A stretch of DNA of 64,000 nucleotides from Fibrobacter sp. UWR2. Its GTDB lineage: Bacteria; Fibrobacterota; Fibrobacteria; Fibrobacterales; Fibrobacteraceae. The stretch is taken from positions 124,001 to 188,000 of the forward strand of contig NZ_MWQE01000003.1 of the NCBI RefSeq assembly GCF_002210285.1, given 5' to 3'. The position numbers and the translations under genes are program-made. Below, piece after piece: positions 25,081-34,270 of the stretch (positions are counted from its first letter, which is position 1; each line of letters begins with the position of its first letter). Under the pieces are notes generated by a model, which searched no databases, was not told the origin of the DNA, and worked only from the letters and a program-made list of their open reading frames with translations.

Positions 25081-25680
25081 ATGTCTCAAGTACATATTGA
25101 AACGTGTCCTGGCTGCGGCGCAAGAGTGCAGATAAACCAGAAGGAATGTGAATGGTGCCATGGCCCGATTATCGTTACCACCATGTCCGACATATTCAAA
25201 ATGACGGCTGCGAACGTTAGCAAGTATTCAAAGTCCTACGAGAGCAACCTGACCGAAGATCCTGATAGCGCCGAGCTGAACAACTCGCTTGGCTTCTGCT
25301 ACCTGAAGATGGGCTTCTACGACAAGGCCCTGGAAAAGTTTGATAAGGCCATCGAGCGCGACCTGAACAACCCTGAAACGTATCTCTATGCCGCGGCATG
25401 CATCCTTGCGGGAAATAAGCCCTTTGTGACTCCCCGTAAGGATATCGATAGGATTGAGACGTATATCAATGCTGCTCTGATGATTGAAGAAAGGGGTATT
25501 TTCCGATACTTCCAGGCCTATATCAAGCACGACTTCTTTAAGCGCAAGTTCCTGAATACATCTCCGAAATGGGATGAATGCCTTGCGCAGGCAAATGCGG
25601 ACGGTCTTTCGCCCGCCGATGTCGAACAGCTCTTCACAATATTAAAGCAGGAAATCCCTTCTGTTTTAAAACTTTCCTAA
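25081..25680 (+). CDS. Zinc-ribbon and TPR-repeat protein, unknown function
   Basis: 199 residues, cytoplasmic. The N-terminus holds a zinc ribbon, C9-x2-C12 and C23-x2-C26 (TCPGCGARVQINQKECEWCHG). Residues 60-110 form tetratricopeptide-like helices (AELNNSLGFCYLKMGFYDKALEKFDKAIERD, read as two pieces), with further helices to the end. TPRs bind partner proteins. First gene of the cluster, with a strong AAGGAAG ribosome-binding site and phased TTACA repeats upstream; 18 bp before the KGCFGK-repeat gene. By analogy with other SPFH-linked zinc-ribbon proteins it may be an adaptor (inference). Confidence 0.7.
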   Translation: MSQVHIETCPGCGARVQINQKECEWCHGPIIVTTMSDIFKMTAANVSKYSKSYESNLTEDPDSAELNNSLGFCYLKMGFYDKALEKFDKAIERDLNNPETYLYAAACILAGNKPFVTPRKDIDRIETYINAALMIEERGIFRYFQAYIKHDFFKRKFLNTSPKWDECLAQANADGLSPADVEQLFTILKQEIPSVLKLS

Positions 25681-25698
25681 ACTACAAAGGAGCATATT

Positions 25699-26484
25699 AT
25701 GGGATTGCTAAATCTTCTCGGAAAAGGTGGCTCGGAAGAAGGACTTGCGGGTGAACTCTTCAACATGGAGTACCGCAAGAACGTCTTCAGAACGGATGAC
25801 CAGAGAATGGCCGCCTTCTACTTCAGCGACGAAAACCTGGCTGAACCCAAGGGCTGCTTTGGGAAGAAGGAAGAAAAGGAGGAAGGAAAGGGCTGCTTCA
25901 AGAGCAAGATGCCTACCGTAGAAACCCGTCCGTACTTCGATGACGACAAGAAGGGCTGCTTTGGCAAGAAGTCCAAGCATTTCCTGTCTGATGCCGATTA
26001 CGATGCCCTCGTGCAGAAGATCGTTGAAAAGGAAGACTTCAGGGCAAAGGCCTTGGAAGCTCTTCAGGTGGACGAGACGGAAGTCGCAGAAGCCGACCCG
26101 ATTCATTTCGCGGGCTACATCTTTGACGATGCCAAGTTCAAGCTGGGCGACGACTTCTTCGTCCGTTCTACGGGCTGGAAGGAAACCTGGGTGTTCTTCA
26201 GCAAGACCTCCCTGCTGGCATACCAGTGCGTGTTCTATCTGGATGGCAACAGCAAGAAAGAAACGACATTTGAATACCAGTACAAGGACATTACGTCTGT
26301 GAAGGTGACCGAATCCCTTGATGAAACCATCGACAGGGAAGGCCGCTGGACGAAGAAGAGCTGCTTCTTTGAAGTCGTTGTCCCTGGTGACACGATGTCC
26401 TGTGCCTACACGGTTACGTCGGAAGAACAGGTTAATGGCGTCAAGGCCATGAAGGGCATGATTCGCGACAAGAAGAACAACTAA
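25699..26484 (+). CDS. KGCFGK-repeat protein with PH-like C-terminal domain, unknown function
   Basis: 261 residues, no signal peptide. The motif KGCFGKK occurs at about 52-58 and 84-90, with KGCFKSK at about 64-70, giving three spaced cysteines in basic surroundings, possibly metal-, lipid- or acyl-linked. Residues 140-255 read as a pleckstrin-like beta domain (DDFFVRSTGWKETWVFFSKTS, in pieces; TTFEYQYKDITSVKV; SCFFEVVVPG). I know no named function. Preceded by AAAGGAG. Followed by an 11-bp hairpin terminator before the YidD-type gene. Confidence 0.65.
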   Translation: MGLLNLLGKGGSEEGLAGELFNMEYRKNVFRTDDQRMAAFYFSDENLAEPKGCFGKKEEKEEGKGCFKSKMPTVETRPYFDDDKKGCFGKKSKHFLSDADYDALVQKIVEKEDFRAKALEALQVDETEVAEADPIHFAGYIFDDAKFKLGDDFFVRSTGWKETWVFFSKTSLLAYQCVFYLDGNSKKETTFEYQYKDITSVKVTESLDETIDREGRWTKKSCFFEVVVPGDTMSCAYTVTSEEQVNGVKAMKGMIRDKKNN

Positions 26485-26494
26485 GGAATAGATT

Positions 26495-26538
26495 GGGAGA
26501 GCTCAACTCTACACGCTGGGGTTGGGCTCTCTATTTTT
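26495..26538 (+). terminator. Intrinsic terminator/attenuator inside the SPFH cluster
   Basis: GAGAGCTCAAC pairs with GTTGGGCTCTC (one G-U pair) across a 13-base loop, followed by TATTTTT. It ends 4 bp before the next start codon, so it may attenuate rather than end transcription. Confidence 0.75.
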
Positions 26539-26541
26539 AGC

Positions 26542-27063
26542 ATGTTTGAGAATAAGTCCATACATCCTGTTCTAGAGGATGGTGAAGAACCGCCAAGGAA
26601 GACGGAAGAAGAGATCGAAGCAGAAGACTACGTGCTGAACAAGGTCCTGGTGCGCCCGCATGTCACTATTTTTACCATGCTGAAGTGGTGCTTGATCTTC
26701 CTAAGTTCCGTTGTTGGGTTGACGAGCGTTTTATTCTACCTGTTTGACCATTACCTGGAACGTGTGCTTGCTGTTGCACAGCAGGAAATGTCAGCAAACC
26801 CCGAAAGGTTTTTTCTTGCTCTGGCATTGTTCTCGTTCCTGATAATGCTGTCGTTCTTTTTGAAAACTTTTTTGATAGGGCTTGTGCACGTCTATCAGCG
26901 CTTTTCGCCAGAGGAAAAACGCCGGTCGTGTCTCTTCAAGCCCACCTGCTCCGAATATGCCGTTCTGGCATTGAACAAGTATGGCGTAATGCGGGGTGTG
27001 CCAAAAATCATTGACAGATGTCGAAGATGTCATGGCAACAAGTATAGGATTGATTATCCGTAA
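26542..27063 (+). CDS. Two-TM protein fused to a YidD (membrane insertion efficiency factor) domain
   Basis: 173 residues. Acidic cytoplasmic N-terminus (about 1-45), two transmembrane helices (about 46-70 and 88-112), then a complete YidD domain (about 112-173) with LVHVYQRFSPEEKRRSCLF, FKPTCSEYAVLALNKYG and RCRRCHGN. Ordinary YidD is about 75-85 residues, lacks membrane helices and sits between rnpA and yidC; here it is fused and placed in an SPFH cluster. YidD is thought to help YidC-mediated membrane protein insertion; its role here is unknown. Confidence 0.8.
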   Translation: MFENKSIHPVLEDGEEPPRKTEEEIEAEDYVLNKVLVRPHVTIFTMLKWCLIFLSSVVGLTSVLFYLFDHYLERVLAVAQQEMSANPERFFLALALFSFLIMLSFFLKTFLIGLVHVYQRFSPEEKRRSCLFKPTCSEYAVLALNKYGVMRGVPKIIDRCRRCHGNKYRIDYP

Positions 27064-27092
27064 TCGTTTAAACAACAAAAAAAGGAAGAAAC

Positions 27093-28247
27093 ATGGGACT
27101 GTTTTCTAGAAATCCGAATGAAGCTGCCTACGCAGGCGGAAAGAAACATTGGGTTGATGTCATCAAGAATACCGGCGATGGCAACCTGCTACTTTGGCGC
27201 CAGCCGGAAGAAGACTTTAACACAAATTCGACCCTTATCGTGATGCCTGGTGAAGAAGCCATCTTCGTGAACCAGGGCGTAATCGAACAGGTCTTTGAAA
27301 ACGGAACCTATAAGCTTTCGACCAACAACTATCCTTTCCTGAGCCGCCTGAGGAACGCCCTTTCCGGTGGTATCAGCACCTTCAACTGCGTGGTCTATTT
27401 TGTCCGCAAGGCCAGCAGCGTTGAAATCAAGTGGGGTACGGATTCGCCCATCCAGGTCCGCGATAAGGTCCTCCAGATTGCAACGAAGCTCCGTGCCCGC
27501 GGCTCCTACAAGATCCAGGTCGACAATTCGGCAAAGTTCCTGGAGACTATCGTCGGTAACAACATCCAGTGTGCCACACAGGAGGACATGAACAAGTTCT
27601 TCATCACGCAGTTCCAGAGCAAGATCAAGTCTGCTGTGGCTAAGGAACTGAGCGCAAGCGAGACGGAAGTTCTTGGGATTGACGCTCGTCTTGACGAGTT
27701 CTCCGAGCTTATCCAGCCCAAGGTCCATGAACTTCTGCAGGCTTACGGCCTGAAGTGCGCTGCTTTTGCGATTGCAGCAATCGACATCGACGACGAGAAC
27801 GGCCTGCGTGAAAAGTATGACCAGATCGGCATGAAGCAGATCGAGACCATCAGGGGCGCACAGGCCCAGAAGGTCGCCCTCGATACGCTGGGCATTAATT
27901 GGGCCCAGCAGCAGTCGGCAGAAGTGCTTAAGGCGATGGCGTCCAACCCCGGAAGCGTTGCCGGGCAGATGGGTGCGGGCCTTGGCATGGGTGTCGCTGC
28001 TGCTAACGCATTTGGCAATATGGCCGCCCAGATGTTCAACCCGAATATTGCGCCGGGTATGCAGCCTGGAATGCAACCGGGCATGCAGCCGGGTATGCAG
28101 GCCCCTGCAGCGCCGGCTCCCACACCGGCTGCAGCCGCTCCGGATCCTATGGAAACGCTCGCTAAGCTAAAGAAGATGCTTGATGCCGGGCTGATCGAAC
28201 AGGCCGAATACGATGCCAAGAAGGCGGAAATTCTAAGCTCGATGTAA
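27093..28247 (+). CDS. SPFH-domain protein with C-terminal SHOCT domain (YdjI / virion-core-like)
   Basis: 384 residues. The N-terminal 240 residues resemble the SPFH/YdjI-like family: DVIKNTGDGNLLLWRQPEED, LIVMPGEEAIFVNQG, ENGTYKLSTNNYPFLSRL. A helical part follows, then a Gly/Met/Ala-rich stretch, four PGMQ repeats (about 321-337), an Ala/Pro linker and a SHOCT motif (LAKLKKMLDAGLIEQAEYDAK, about 358-378). SPFH proteins form oligomeric membrane-associated scaffolds; B. subtilis YdjI acts with a PspA-type envelope stress response. Strong AAAAAGGAAG ribosome-binding site. It lies 29 bp after the YidD fusion and 16 bp before a four-TM gene. Confidence 0.8.
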   Translation: MGLFSRNPNEAAYAGGKKHWVDVIKNTGDGNLLLWRQPEEDFNTNSTLIVMPGEEAIFVNQGVIEQVFENGTYKLSTNNYPFLSRLRNALSGGISTFNCVVYFVRKASSVEIKWGTDSPIQVRDKVLQIATKLRARGSYKIQVDNSAKFLETIVGNNIQCATQEDMNKFFITQFQSKIKSAVAKELSASETEVLGIDARLDEFSELIQPKVHELLQAYGLKCAAFAIAAIDIDDENGLREKYDQIGMKQIETIRGAQAQKVALDTLGINWAQQQSAEVLKAMASNPGSVAGQMGAGLGMGVAAANAFGNMAAQMFNPNIAPGMQPGMQPGMQPGMQAPAAPAPTPAAAAPDPMETLAKLKKMLDAGLIEQAEYDAKKAEILSSM

Positions 28248-28263
28248 TAGAAGGAACTCTGTT

Positions 28264-28953
28264 ATGACGAAGACTCTTTCACTTATTGTAAGCCTGGCGT
28301 TTCTGGTCGCTTTCAATATCATCTTCTTCTTTGCGACGGGGAGTGACCATTCGGCACCCGTGTGGACCTGCTACGCCTTTCTGCACATCGCCTGCATAGC
28401 GACCCTGGTCGTTCCGGTGGTTGAAGCGAAAGGGAAGACGGCGTACGAGTCCAAGCTCACGTCTCTTTCAATAGCATATGCCTACTATGCGGTTGAGTTT
28501 GTCCTTATGCTGGCGGTTCTGGCGTACGAGATGCTCATCGACAAGGAATTTGGCAATATAGTCGTCTTGCCGCTTCAGGTGATTGTGACGGTTGCCTGCG
28601 TTGTCATTCTTGCATCGAACTTGCTTATGAACGATACGATCGCTAAGAAGCAGGCCGTGCACGATGCCCAGAACAGCTTCATAAAGACAATCTCTGCAAC
28701 ACTGAAGTATATCGAGTCCATTGCTGCTGACCAGAAGCTGAAGGACAAGATCAACGATGTGTATACCATTGCGCATACAAGCCCCATCAAGACTTCTGAA
28801 AGCGTGAAGATTCAGGAAGATGAAATCGTGGGCCTGCTCAGTGAAATTGAAGGGAAGGTGGAAGCAAAGGACGATGCTGCAACCCTAGAGCTATTGGAAA
28901 AGGTTGTCAAGCTCCTGAATAAGCGAAACTTTGTCTTGAAAACACAGTATTAG
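28264..28953 (+). CDS. Four-TM membrane protein with cytoplasmic helical tail, unknown function
   Basis: 229 residues: hydrophobic helices at about 5-25, 33-53, 70-92 and 97-120, then a C-terminal helical cytoplasmic region (about 125-229) rich in Lys/Glu with coiled-coil character (LLSEIEGKVEAKDDAATLELL in part). No family recognised. It ends the SPFH cluster and is convergent with the helicase gene, 17 bp away, without an obvious terminator. AGAAGGAA precedes the ATG. Its place suggests a membrane partner for the SPFH scaffold. Confidence 0.65.
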   Translation: MTKTLSLIVSLAFLVAFNIIFFFATGSDHSAPVWTCYAFLHIACIATLVVPVVEAKGKTAYESKLTSLSIAYAYYAVEFVLMLAVLAYEMLIDKEFGNIVVLPLQVIVTVACVVILASNLLMNDTIAKKQAVHDAQNSFIKTISATLKYIESIAADQKLKDKINDVYTIAHTSPIKTSESVKIQEDEIVGLLSEIEGKVEAKDDAATLELLEKVVKLLNKRNFVLKTQY

Positions 28954-28970
28954 GGGCGGCAGCCCGCTTC

Positions 28971-31571
28971 CTACGCTTCGCCGATTCTCGCGAGTTTCAA
29001 AAGCGGCATTCCCGCTTCGCGGCTATCGCTCAAACTGATATCGAAATCGATGCTCCAGTCGTTGAAATCCTCTTCGTCCTGGAGCATTTGCTGTACATGC
29101 ATCGTGTCGCCTTCGTAAGTGACGATGGTGTGGGCAAGTGCGCGGCCTTCCACGTCCATGCGGAATTTGTGGTGCTCCGCAGTGTAGCTCGCCATGATTT
29201 CGAGTAGGCGCTTTTCGGTCCACGGCGTGCCTTTTGCATCGGCGAGCAGTTCGCCTTCGGCCAGGTCTTCGGCAAGGCTGTCGAGAACGTCTGCAAAATC
29301 CTGCTTGGCAAGGCTTCCCATAATCTGGAAAATGCGCTGGCGGACCATGTTGAGGAATCGCTTCTTGTCGTAGGTAATGTCGGCGGCGGCCTTGTCGGCA
29401 CCGAAGGCCTTCTCGGCTTCGTCTTCGGCGGTACCTGCTTCCAGACGCTTCTGGTAGTCTTCGGGGTGCGCCATCTTTTCCCATTCTTCCAGCAGGCTCG
29501 AGTCGACGCGACGGATCATGTCGCCCAGGTAGTCCTGCATCTCGAGGAGTTCCTCGTTCTTGTAGCCGTCAGGAACGGTTTGCGAAAGGACCTTGTACAC
29601 GTAGTTCAGGTGGCGCAACAGGATGGCTTCCATGCGCTGCAGGTTGTACTGCTTCACGTAACCGCTGAACGTGCTGAAGTTCTCAAACATTTCGCGTACG
29701 ATGCTCTTGGGCTCTACGTTCACGTCGACCCACGGGTGAACTTCCGCAAAGGCGTTGAACGTATCGTAAATGAAGTCGCGCAGCGGCTTGGGGTATTCGA
29801 CCTTGTCGAGTTCCTCGAGCCTCTGGTTGTATTCCATGCCTTGCGCCTTAAGCTCGTTCATGCGGGCGTCGCGTGCCTTGCTTAACTGGATGCGCAGAAT
29901 CGCCTCGGGATTTTCAACGATGCTTTCGCACAAAGTAATTACATCGAGCGCGTACTCCGGCGAATCCTTGTCGAGTTTCGGGAGCGTGTCCACCAGGTAC
30001 AGCGAAAGCGGCTGGTTCATCGCGAAGTCGTCCTGCAGGTTCATGTTTACGCGCAGGTGGCTGTAACCTGGAGCGACTGCGGGGACGAACTCCACGATTT
30101 TCTTTTCCACCAGGCTGCGGAACAGCATGAAGGCGCGGTGCTGCAACTGCTTCTTGCTCGCCGCGCTCTCGTGGCAGTCCTTCAAAAGATTCCGCATGGC
30201 GCGGCAGCCGTCGGTCTCGCGGCTCAGTATGTTCAGGAGCATCCCGTGGTCTACGCGGAAGCTCGAGGTGAGCGGTTCGGGCTGGGCGTCAATCAGGCGC
30301 TTGTATGTATTCTCGTCGAAGGGCACATAGCCGTGCTCGGGCGGTTTGCGCTTCTGGAACTTCTTTCCGGTCTGGCGGCTTTTGGCCTCGAGTTTCAAGT
30401 TCTCGATAACATGCTCGGGAGCCTGCGCCACCACGTAGCCAACGTCGTCGAATCCCTTGCGGCCGGCGCGTCCCGCAATCTGGTGGAAGTCGCGTGCAGT
30501 GAGAATTGCGGTCTTGTCGCCGCTGTACTTGCAGAGCTGCGTAAAGAGTACCGTGCGGATTGGGACGTTCACGCCTACGCCGAGTGTGTCGGTGCCGCAG
30601 ATGACTTTCAGCAAGCCTTTCTGTGCAAGCTTTTCACAGAGGATGCGGTACTTGGGCAGGAGCCCGGCATGGTGCAGGCCGATTCCCTGCTTAAGCCAGC
30701 GCTTGACATCGGGGCCATAGGGGCTACTGAAACGCACTTCCTTGATGGCCTCGTTTATTGCCTGCTTTTCTTCCTTGTTGCACAGGTCGAGGCTCATGAA
30801 GTTCTGCGCGTTGCTTGCGGCCGCGGCCTGCGTAAAGTGCACCACGTAAACGGGTGCCTTGCCTTCGTTTACAAGTTTCTGCACTTCGGTCGAAATCTCG
30901 GAGGTGCTGTAGCTGAAGTCGAGTGGTACGGGCCTCTGCGTAGAGCGTACGGTCACAGTCTCGCGCCCGGTATGCTTCGTGAGGTCGCGTTCGAAAAATT
31001 CTGTCGCGCCGACGGTCGCGCTCATCAGCAGAAATCTTGATTGCGGGAGTGTGAGGAGCGGTACCTGCCAGGCGACACCGCGTTCGCGGTCGGAGTAGTA
31101 ATGGAACTCGTCCATTACCACGTCCATGATGTCGAGTTTTTCCCCCTCGTTGAGAGCCATGTTGGCAAGAATTTCCGCCGTGCAGCACAGGATGGGCGCA
31201 TCGTGGTTCACGGTCGCATCGCCGGTCGAAAGCCCCACGTTCTCGGCGCCGAATTCCTTGCAGAGCGCCATCCACTTCTCGTTCACCAGCGCCTTGATGG
31301 GGCAGGTGTACACGCTCTTGCGGCCGTGTGCGATACTCTCGAAATGGAGCGCCAGCGCGACCATCGACTTGCCGCTACCCGTGGGCGTATTCAATATGAC
31401 GTTCTTGCCGTCCAGGAGCTCGAGGATTGCCTCTTCCTGTGCGGGGTAAAGCGTTGTTCCGCGTGATTCCGCCCATTCCATGAAAGCTTCGAGCAAGTCC
31501 TCGGAGGCGACCTCTCCGTTTTTGGCTTGCGGTATAAAATCTTTCAGGGGTTTGCGGGCGTTTTCACTCAT
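28971..31571 (-). CDS. Ski2-like DExH-box RNA helicase with DUF3516-type C-terminus
   Basis: 866 residues. Helicase core: Walker A TPTGSGKS (62-69), [12 protein letters not shown] (Ia), Walker B DEFH in [19 protein letters not shown] (III), [27 protein letters not shown] and [13 protein letters not shown] (VI). The C-terminal half (about 430-866) is helical and resembles the DUF3516 region of actinobacterial HelY-like proteins. It probably unwinds RNA in processing or decay. A TATCTT box lies seven bases before the ATG with no ribosome-binding site. It stands alone, divergent from the rfb operon. Confidence 0.88.
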   Translation of the reverse strand: MSENARKPLKDFIPQAKNGEVASEDLLEAFMEWAESRGTTLYPAQEEAILELLDGKNVILNTPTGSGKSMVALALHFESIAHGRKSVYTCPIKALVNEKWMALCKEFGAENVGLSTGDATVNHDAPILCCTAEILANMALNEGEKLDIMDVVMDEFHYYSDRERGVAWQVPLLTLPQSRFLLMSATVGATEFFERDLTKHTGRETVTVRSTQRPVPLDFSYSTSEISTEVQKLVNEGKAPVYVVHFTQAAAASNAQNFMSLDLCNKEEKQAINEAIKEVRFSSPYGPDVKRWLKQGIGLHHAGLLPKYRILCEKLAQKGLLKVICGTDTLGVGVNVPIRTVLFTQLCKYSGDKTAILTARDFHQIAGRAGRKGFDDVGYVVAQAPEHVIENLKLEAKSRQTGKKFQKRKPPEHGYVPFDENTYKRLIDAQPEPLTSSFRVDHGMLLNILSRETDGCRAMRNLLKDCHESAASKKQLQHRAFMLFRSLVEKKIVEFVPAVAPGYSHLRVNMNLQDDFAMNQPLSLYLVDTLPKLDKDSPEYALDVITLCESIVENPEAILRIQLSKARDARMNELKAQGMEYNQRLEELDKVEYPKPLRDFIYDTFNAFAEVHPWVDVNVEPKSIVREMFENFSTFSGYVKQYNLQRMEAILLRHLNYVYKVLSQTVPDGYKNEELLEMQDYLGDMIRRVDSSLLEEWEKMAHPEDYQKRLEAGTAEDEAEKAFGADKAAADITYDKKRFLNMVRQRIFQIMGSLAKQDFADVLDSLAEDLAEGELLADAKGTPWTEKRLLEIMASYTAEHHKFRMDVEGRALAHTIVTYEGDTMHVQQMLQDEEDFNDWSIDFDISLSDSREAGMPLLKLARIGEA

Positions 31572-31584
31572 GCGCCTAAAGATA
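31572..31584 (-). promoter_or_regulatory. Candidate leaderless promoter for the Ski2-like helicase
   Basis: Minus strand TATCTT (31584-31579), then TAGGCGC, then ATG 31571. The seven-base spacing and TTTAGGC context resemble the ispD promoter. Confidence 0.5.
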
Positions 31585-31649
31585 GTTTTTTTCTGAAAGT
31601 GCCGAATTTGTTACATTTTATAGTCAAGGCCCCAATAACAGGAAGCACT

Positions 31650-32537
31650 ATGAAAGGAATCGTACTTGCCGGAGGCTCCGGAACCCGTCTTTATCCGCTG
31701 ACCATGGTCACGAGTAAGCAACTCTTGCCCGTTTATGACAAGCCGATGATTTACTATCCGCTGTCGACGCTGATGCTTGCGGGTATCCGTGATATCCTGA
31801 TTATTTCTACCCCGACGGACTTGCCAAATTTCGAGCGCCTGCTCGGTGACGGTTCCGCGATGGGCCTCAACCTGAGTTACAAGGTGCAGCCGAGCCCCGA
31901 TGGCCTTGCGCAGGCGTTTATCCTGGGCGAGGAATTCATCGGCAACGACTGCTGCGCGATGGTCCTGGGTGACAACATCTTCTATGGTAATGGCTTCAGC
32001 CCGCTCCTGAAGGCTGCGGTGAAGAATGCCGAAGAAAAGGGGCGCGCGAGCGTGTTTGGCTACTACGTCGAAGACCCGGAACGTTTCGGCGTGGTGGAAT
32101 TCGACAAGAGTGGCAAGGTGATTTCGGTGGAAGAAAAGCCGAAGGAACCCAAGAGCAACTATGCGATTACGGGCTTGTACTTCTACGACAACCGTGTTGC
32201 CGGATTCGCGAAGGCCCAGAAGCCCAGCGCCCGCGGCGAGCTCGAGATTACCGACCTCAACAAGACGTATCTCGACAGGGGCGAACTCGACGTAAAACTG
32301 CTCGGTCGTGGATTCGCGTGGCTCGATACCGGAACTATGGATAGCCTCATCGAGGCGGGCGAGTTCGTGAAGATGGTCGAGAACCGCCAGGGCATCCAGA
32401 TTAGCGCAGTCGAGGAAATCGCCTACGTGAACGGCTGGATTACCAAGGAAAAACTGCTGGAATCTGCGGCCAAGTACGGCAAGTCGCCATATGGCCAGCA
32501 TCTGCGCAAGGTTGCCGAAGGAAAGATAAGGTATTAG
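31650..32537 (+). CDS. rfbA: Glucose-1-phosphate thymidylyltransferase
   Basis: 295 residues, the usual RmlA length. It makes dTDP-glucose, the first step to dTDP-L-rhamnose. The N-terminus is [18 protein letters not shown]; further motifs are [46 protein letters not shown] (in pieces) and AWLDTGT. I start at ATG 31650, with AGGA upstream and the family N-terminus; an in-frame extension to 31527 is rejected. A TACATT -10 candidate lies at about 31612. First gene of the rfbA-rfbB-rfbC run. Confidence 0.95.
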   Translation: MKGIVLAGGSGTRLYPLTMVTSKQLLPVYDKPMIYYPLSTLMLAGIRDILIISTPTDLPNFERLLGDGSAMGLNLSYKVQPSPDGLAQAFILGEEFIGNDCCAMVLGDNIFYGNGFSPLLKAAVKNAEEKGRASVFGYYVEDPERFGVVEFDKSGKVISVEEKPKEPKSNYAITGLYFYDNRVAGFAKAQKPSARGELEITDLNKTYLDRGELDVKLLGRGFAWLDTGTMDSLIEAGEFVKMVENRQGIQISAVEEIAYVNGWITKEKLLESAAKYGKSPYGQHLRKVAEGKIRY

Positions 32538-32540
32538 TCT

Positions 32541-33677
32541 ATGAAACGTTCTATTGTGATTACCGGCGGTGCGGGCTTTATCGGGAGCCATGTGGTTCGC
32601 CTTTTCGTGAACAAGTATCCCGAATACAAGATTATCAACCTCGACAAGCTTACGTATGCGGGCAACCTCGCGAACCTCAAGGACATCGAAGGCAAGCCGA
32701 ACTACAAGTTCGTGAAGATGGACATCTGCGACTTCGACGCGTTCTACAAGCTTATGCAAGATGAACAGGTCGACGGCATCATCCACCTGGCTGCCGAAAG
32801 CCATGTGGACCGTTCCATCAAGGACCCGTTCACCTTCGCGAAGACGAACGTGATGGGCACTCTCTCCCTGTTGCAGGCTGCGAAACTCTACTGGGAAAGT
32901 CTCCCGGAAAAGTACGAAGGCAAGCGCTTCTATCATATTTCTACCGACGAAGTTTACGGTGCCTTGAAGATGAATCACCCGGAAGGCATTACGCCCCCGT
33001 TCACCACGACGGCCTCCAGTTCCGAGCATCACCTGGCCTACGGCGACGACTTCTTCTACGAGACCACTAAGTACACGCCGCACTCCCCGTATTCTGCTAG
33101 TAAGGCGGGCTCCGACCACTTTGTTCGCGCGTTCCACGACACCTACGGCATGCCGACCATCGTGACGAACTGCTCCAACAACTATGGTCCGTACCAGTTC
33201 CCCGAAAAGCTGATCCCGCTGTTCATCAACAACATCCGCCACAAGAAACCGCTGCCTGTTTACGGCAAGGGCGAAAACGTTCGCGACTGGCTCTTCGTAG
33301 AAGACCACGCCCGCGCCATCGACGTGATTTTCCACAACGGCAAAATTGCCGAAACCTACAACATCGGCGGGTTCAACGAATGGAAGAACATCGACATCAT
33401 CAAGGTCGTGATTAAGACCGTCGACAAGCTCCTCGGCCGTGCCGAAGGCGAAGACCTGAACTTGATCACCTACGTGACGGACCGCCTGGGCCACGATGCC
33501 CGCTACGCCATCGATTCCACCAAGCTCCAGAAGGAGTTGGGCTGGGAACCGAGCCTGCAGTTCGAAGAAGGCATCGAGAAGACCGTGCGCTGGTACCTCG
33601 ACAACCAGGAATGGCTGGACAATATCACGAGCGGTGATTACGAAAAGTATTACGAAAAAATGTACGGAAACAGATAA
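32541..33677 (+). CDS. rfbB: dTDP-glucose 4,6-dehydratase
   Basis: 378 residues, slightly longer than the usual 350-360. Extended SDR enzyme: NAD-binding TGGAGFIGSHVV (about 8-19), HLAAESHVDRSI, the catalytic THR/ASP-GLU region HISTDEVYGAL, and the YxxxK pair in SPYSASKAGSDH (about 182-193). It converts dTDP-glucose to dTDP-4-keto-6-deoxyglucose. It starts 3 bp after rfbA and overlaps rfbC by 1 bp (TAATG). Confidence 0.95.
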   Translation: MKRSIVITGGAGFIGSHVVRLFVNKYPEYKIINLDKLTYAGNLANLKDIEGKPNYKFVKMDICDFDAFYKLMQDEQVDGIIHLAAESHVDRSIKDPFTFAKTNVMGTLSLLQAAKLYWESLPEKYEGKRFYHISTDEVYGALKMNHPEGITPPFTTTASSSEHHLAYGDDFFYETTKYTPHSPYSASKAGSDHFVRAFHDTYGMPTIVTNCSNNYGPYQFPEKLIPLFINNIRHKKPLPVYGKGENVRDWLFVEDHARAIDVIFHNGKIAETYNIGGFNEWKNIDIIKVVIKTVDKLLGRAEGEDLNLITYVTDRLGHDARYAIDSTKLQKELGWEPSLQFEEGIEKTVRWYLDNQEWLDNITSGDYEKYYEKMYGNR

Positions 33678-34240
33678 TGGGAAAATTCAACTTCATCAAA
33701 ACCTCTATCGAGGGCGTGACGATTATCGAGCCGACGGTCTTTGGCGACCAGCGCGGCTACTTCATGGAAACCTACAACAAGGGCGAATTTGACGCTGCCG
33801 GCTTGAACATGGTATTCGTGCAGGACAACGAATCCAAGAGCAAGAAGGGCGTGCTACGCGGGCTCCATTTCCAGAAGAAGAACCCGCAGGGCAAACTTGT
33901 CCGCGTGATTGATGGCGAAGTCTTCGATGTGGCGGTGGACCTGCGCAAGGGTAGCCCCACGTTCGGCAAGTGGGAAGGCGTTGTGCTTTCTTCCGAGAAC
34001 AAGAAGCAGTTCTACATTCCCGAAGGCTTCGCGCATGGCTTTGTGGTGCTCAGCGAGACGGCGACATTTGTCTACAAGTGTACCCGCCTTTACGACCCGA
34101 AAGACGAAGGCGGCCTCATGTGGAACGACCCCGCGATAGGCATCAAGTGGCCCGTGGGCAACGGTTTCGAACCGCTCCTCTCCGAGAAGGACACGAAGAA
34201 CCCGCTCCTTAAGGACTTGGGCTTCGCTTTCGAACTGTAA
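33677..34240 (+). CDS. rfbC: dTDP-4-dehydrorhamnose 3,5-epimerase
   Basis: 187 residues, cupin fold. The N-terminal IEGVTIIEPTVFGDQRGYFMETYN, read in pieces, VLRGLHFQKKNPQGKLVRV with the catalytic His, and YIPEGFAHGFVVLSETATFVYK are all present. It epimerises C3 and C5 of the 4-keto sugar. The final reductase rfbD is not in this window, so dTDP-rhamnose synthesis must be completed by a gene elsewhere. The start codon overlaps the rfbB stop. Confidence 0.94.
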   Translation: MGKFNFIKTSIEGVTIIEPTVFGDQRGYFMETYNKGEFDAAGLNMVFVQDNESKSKKGVLRGLHFQKKNPQGKLVRVIDGEVFDVAVDLRKGSPTFGKWEGVVLSSENKKQFYIPEGFAHGFVVLSETATFVYKCTRLYDPKDEGGLMWNDPAIGIKWPVGNGFEPLLSEKDTKNPLLKDLGFAFEL

Positions 34241-34270
34241 CCGATGCGCAATTTTCTATTTTAGTCTATA

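Noticed and set aside
31527-31649. N-terminal extension of rfbA
   Set aside because: The family N-terminus begins at MKGIVLAGG (31650) after AGGA; the extension crosses the promoter region and antisense helicase start.
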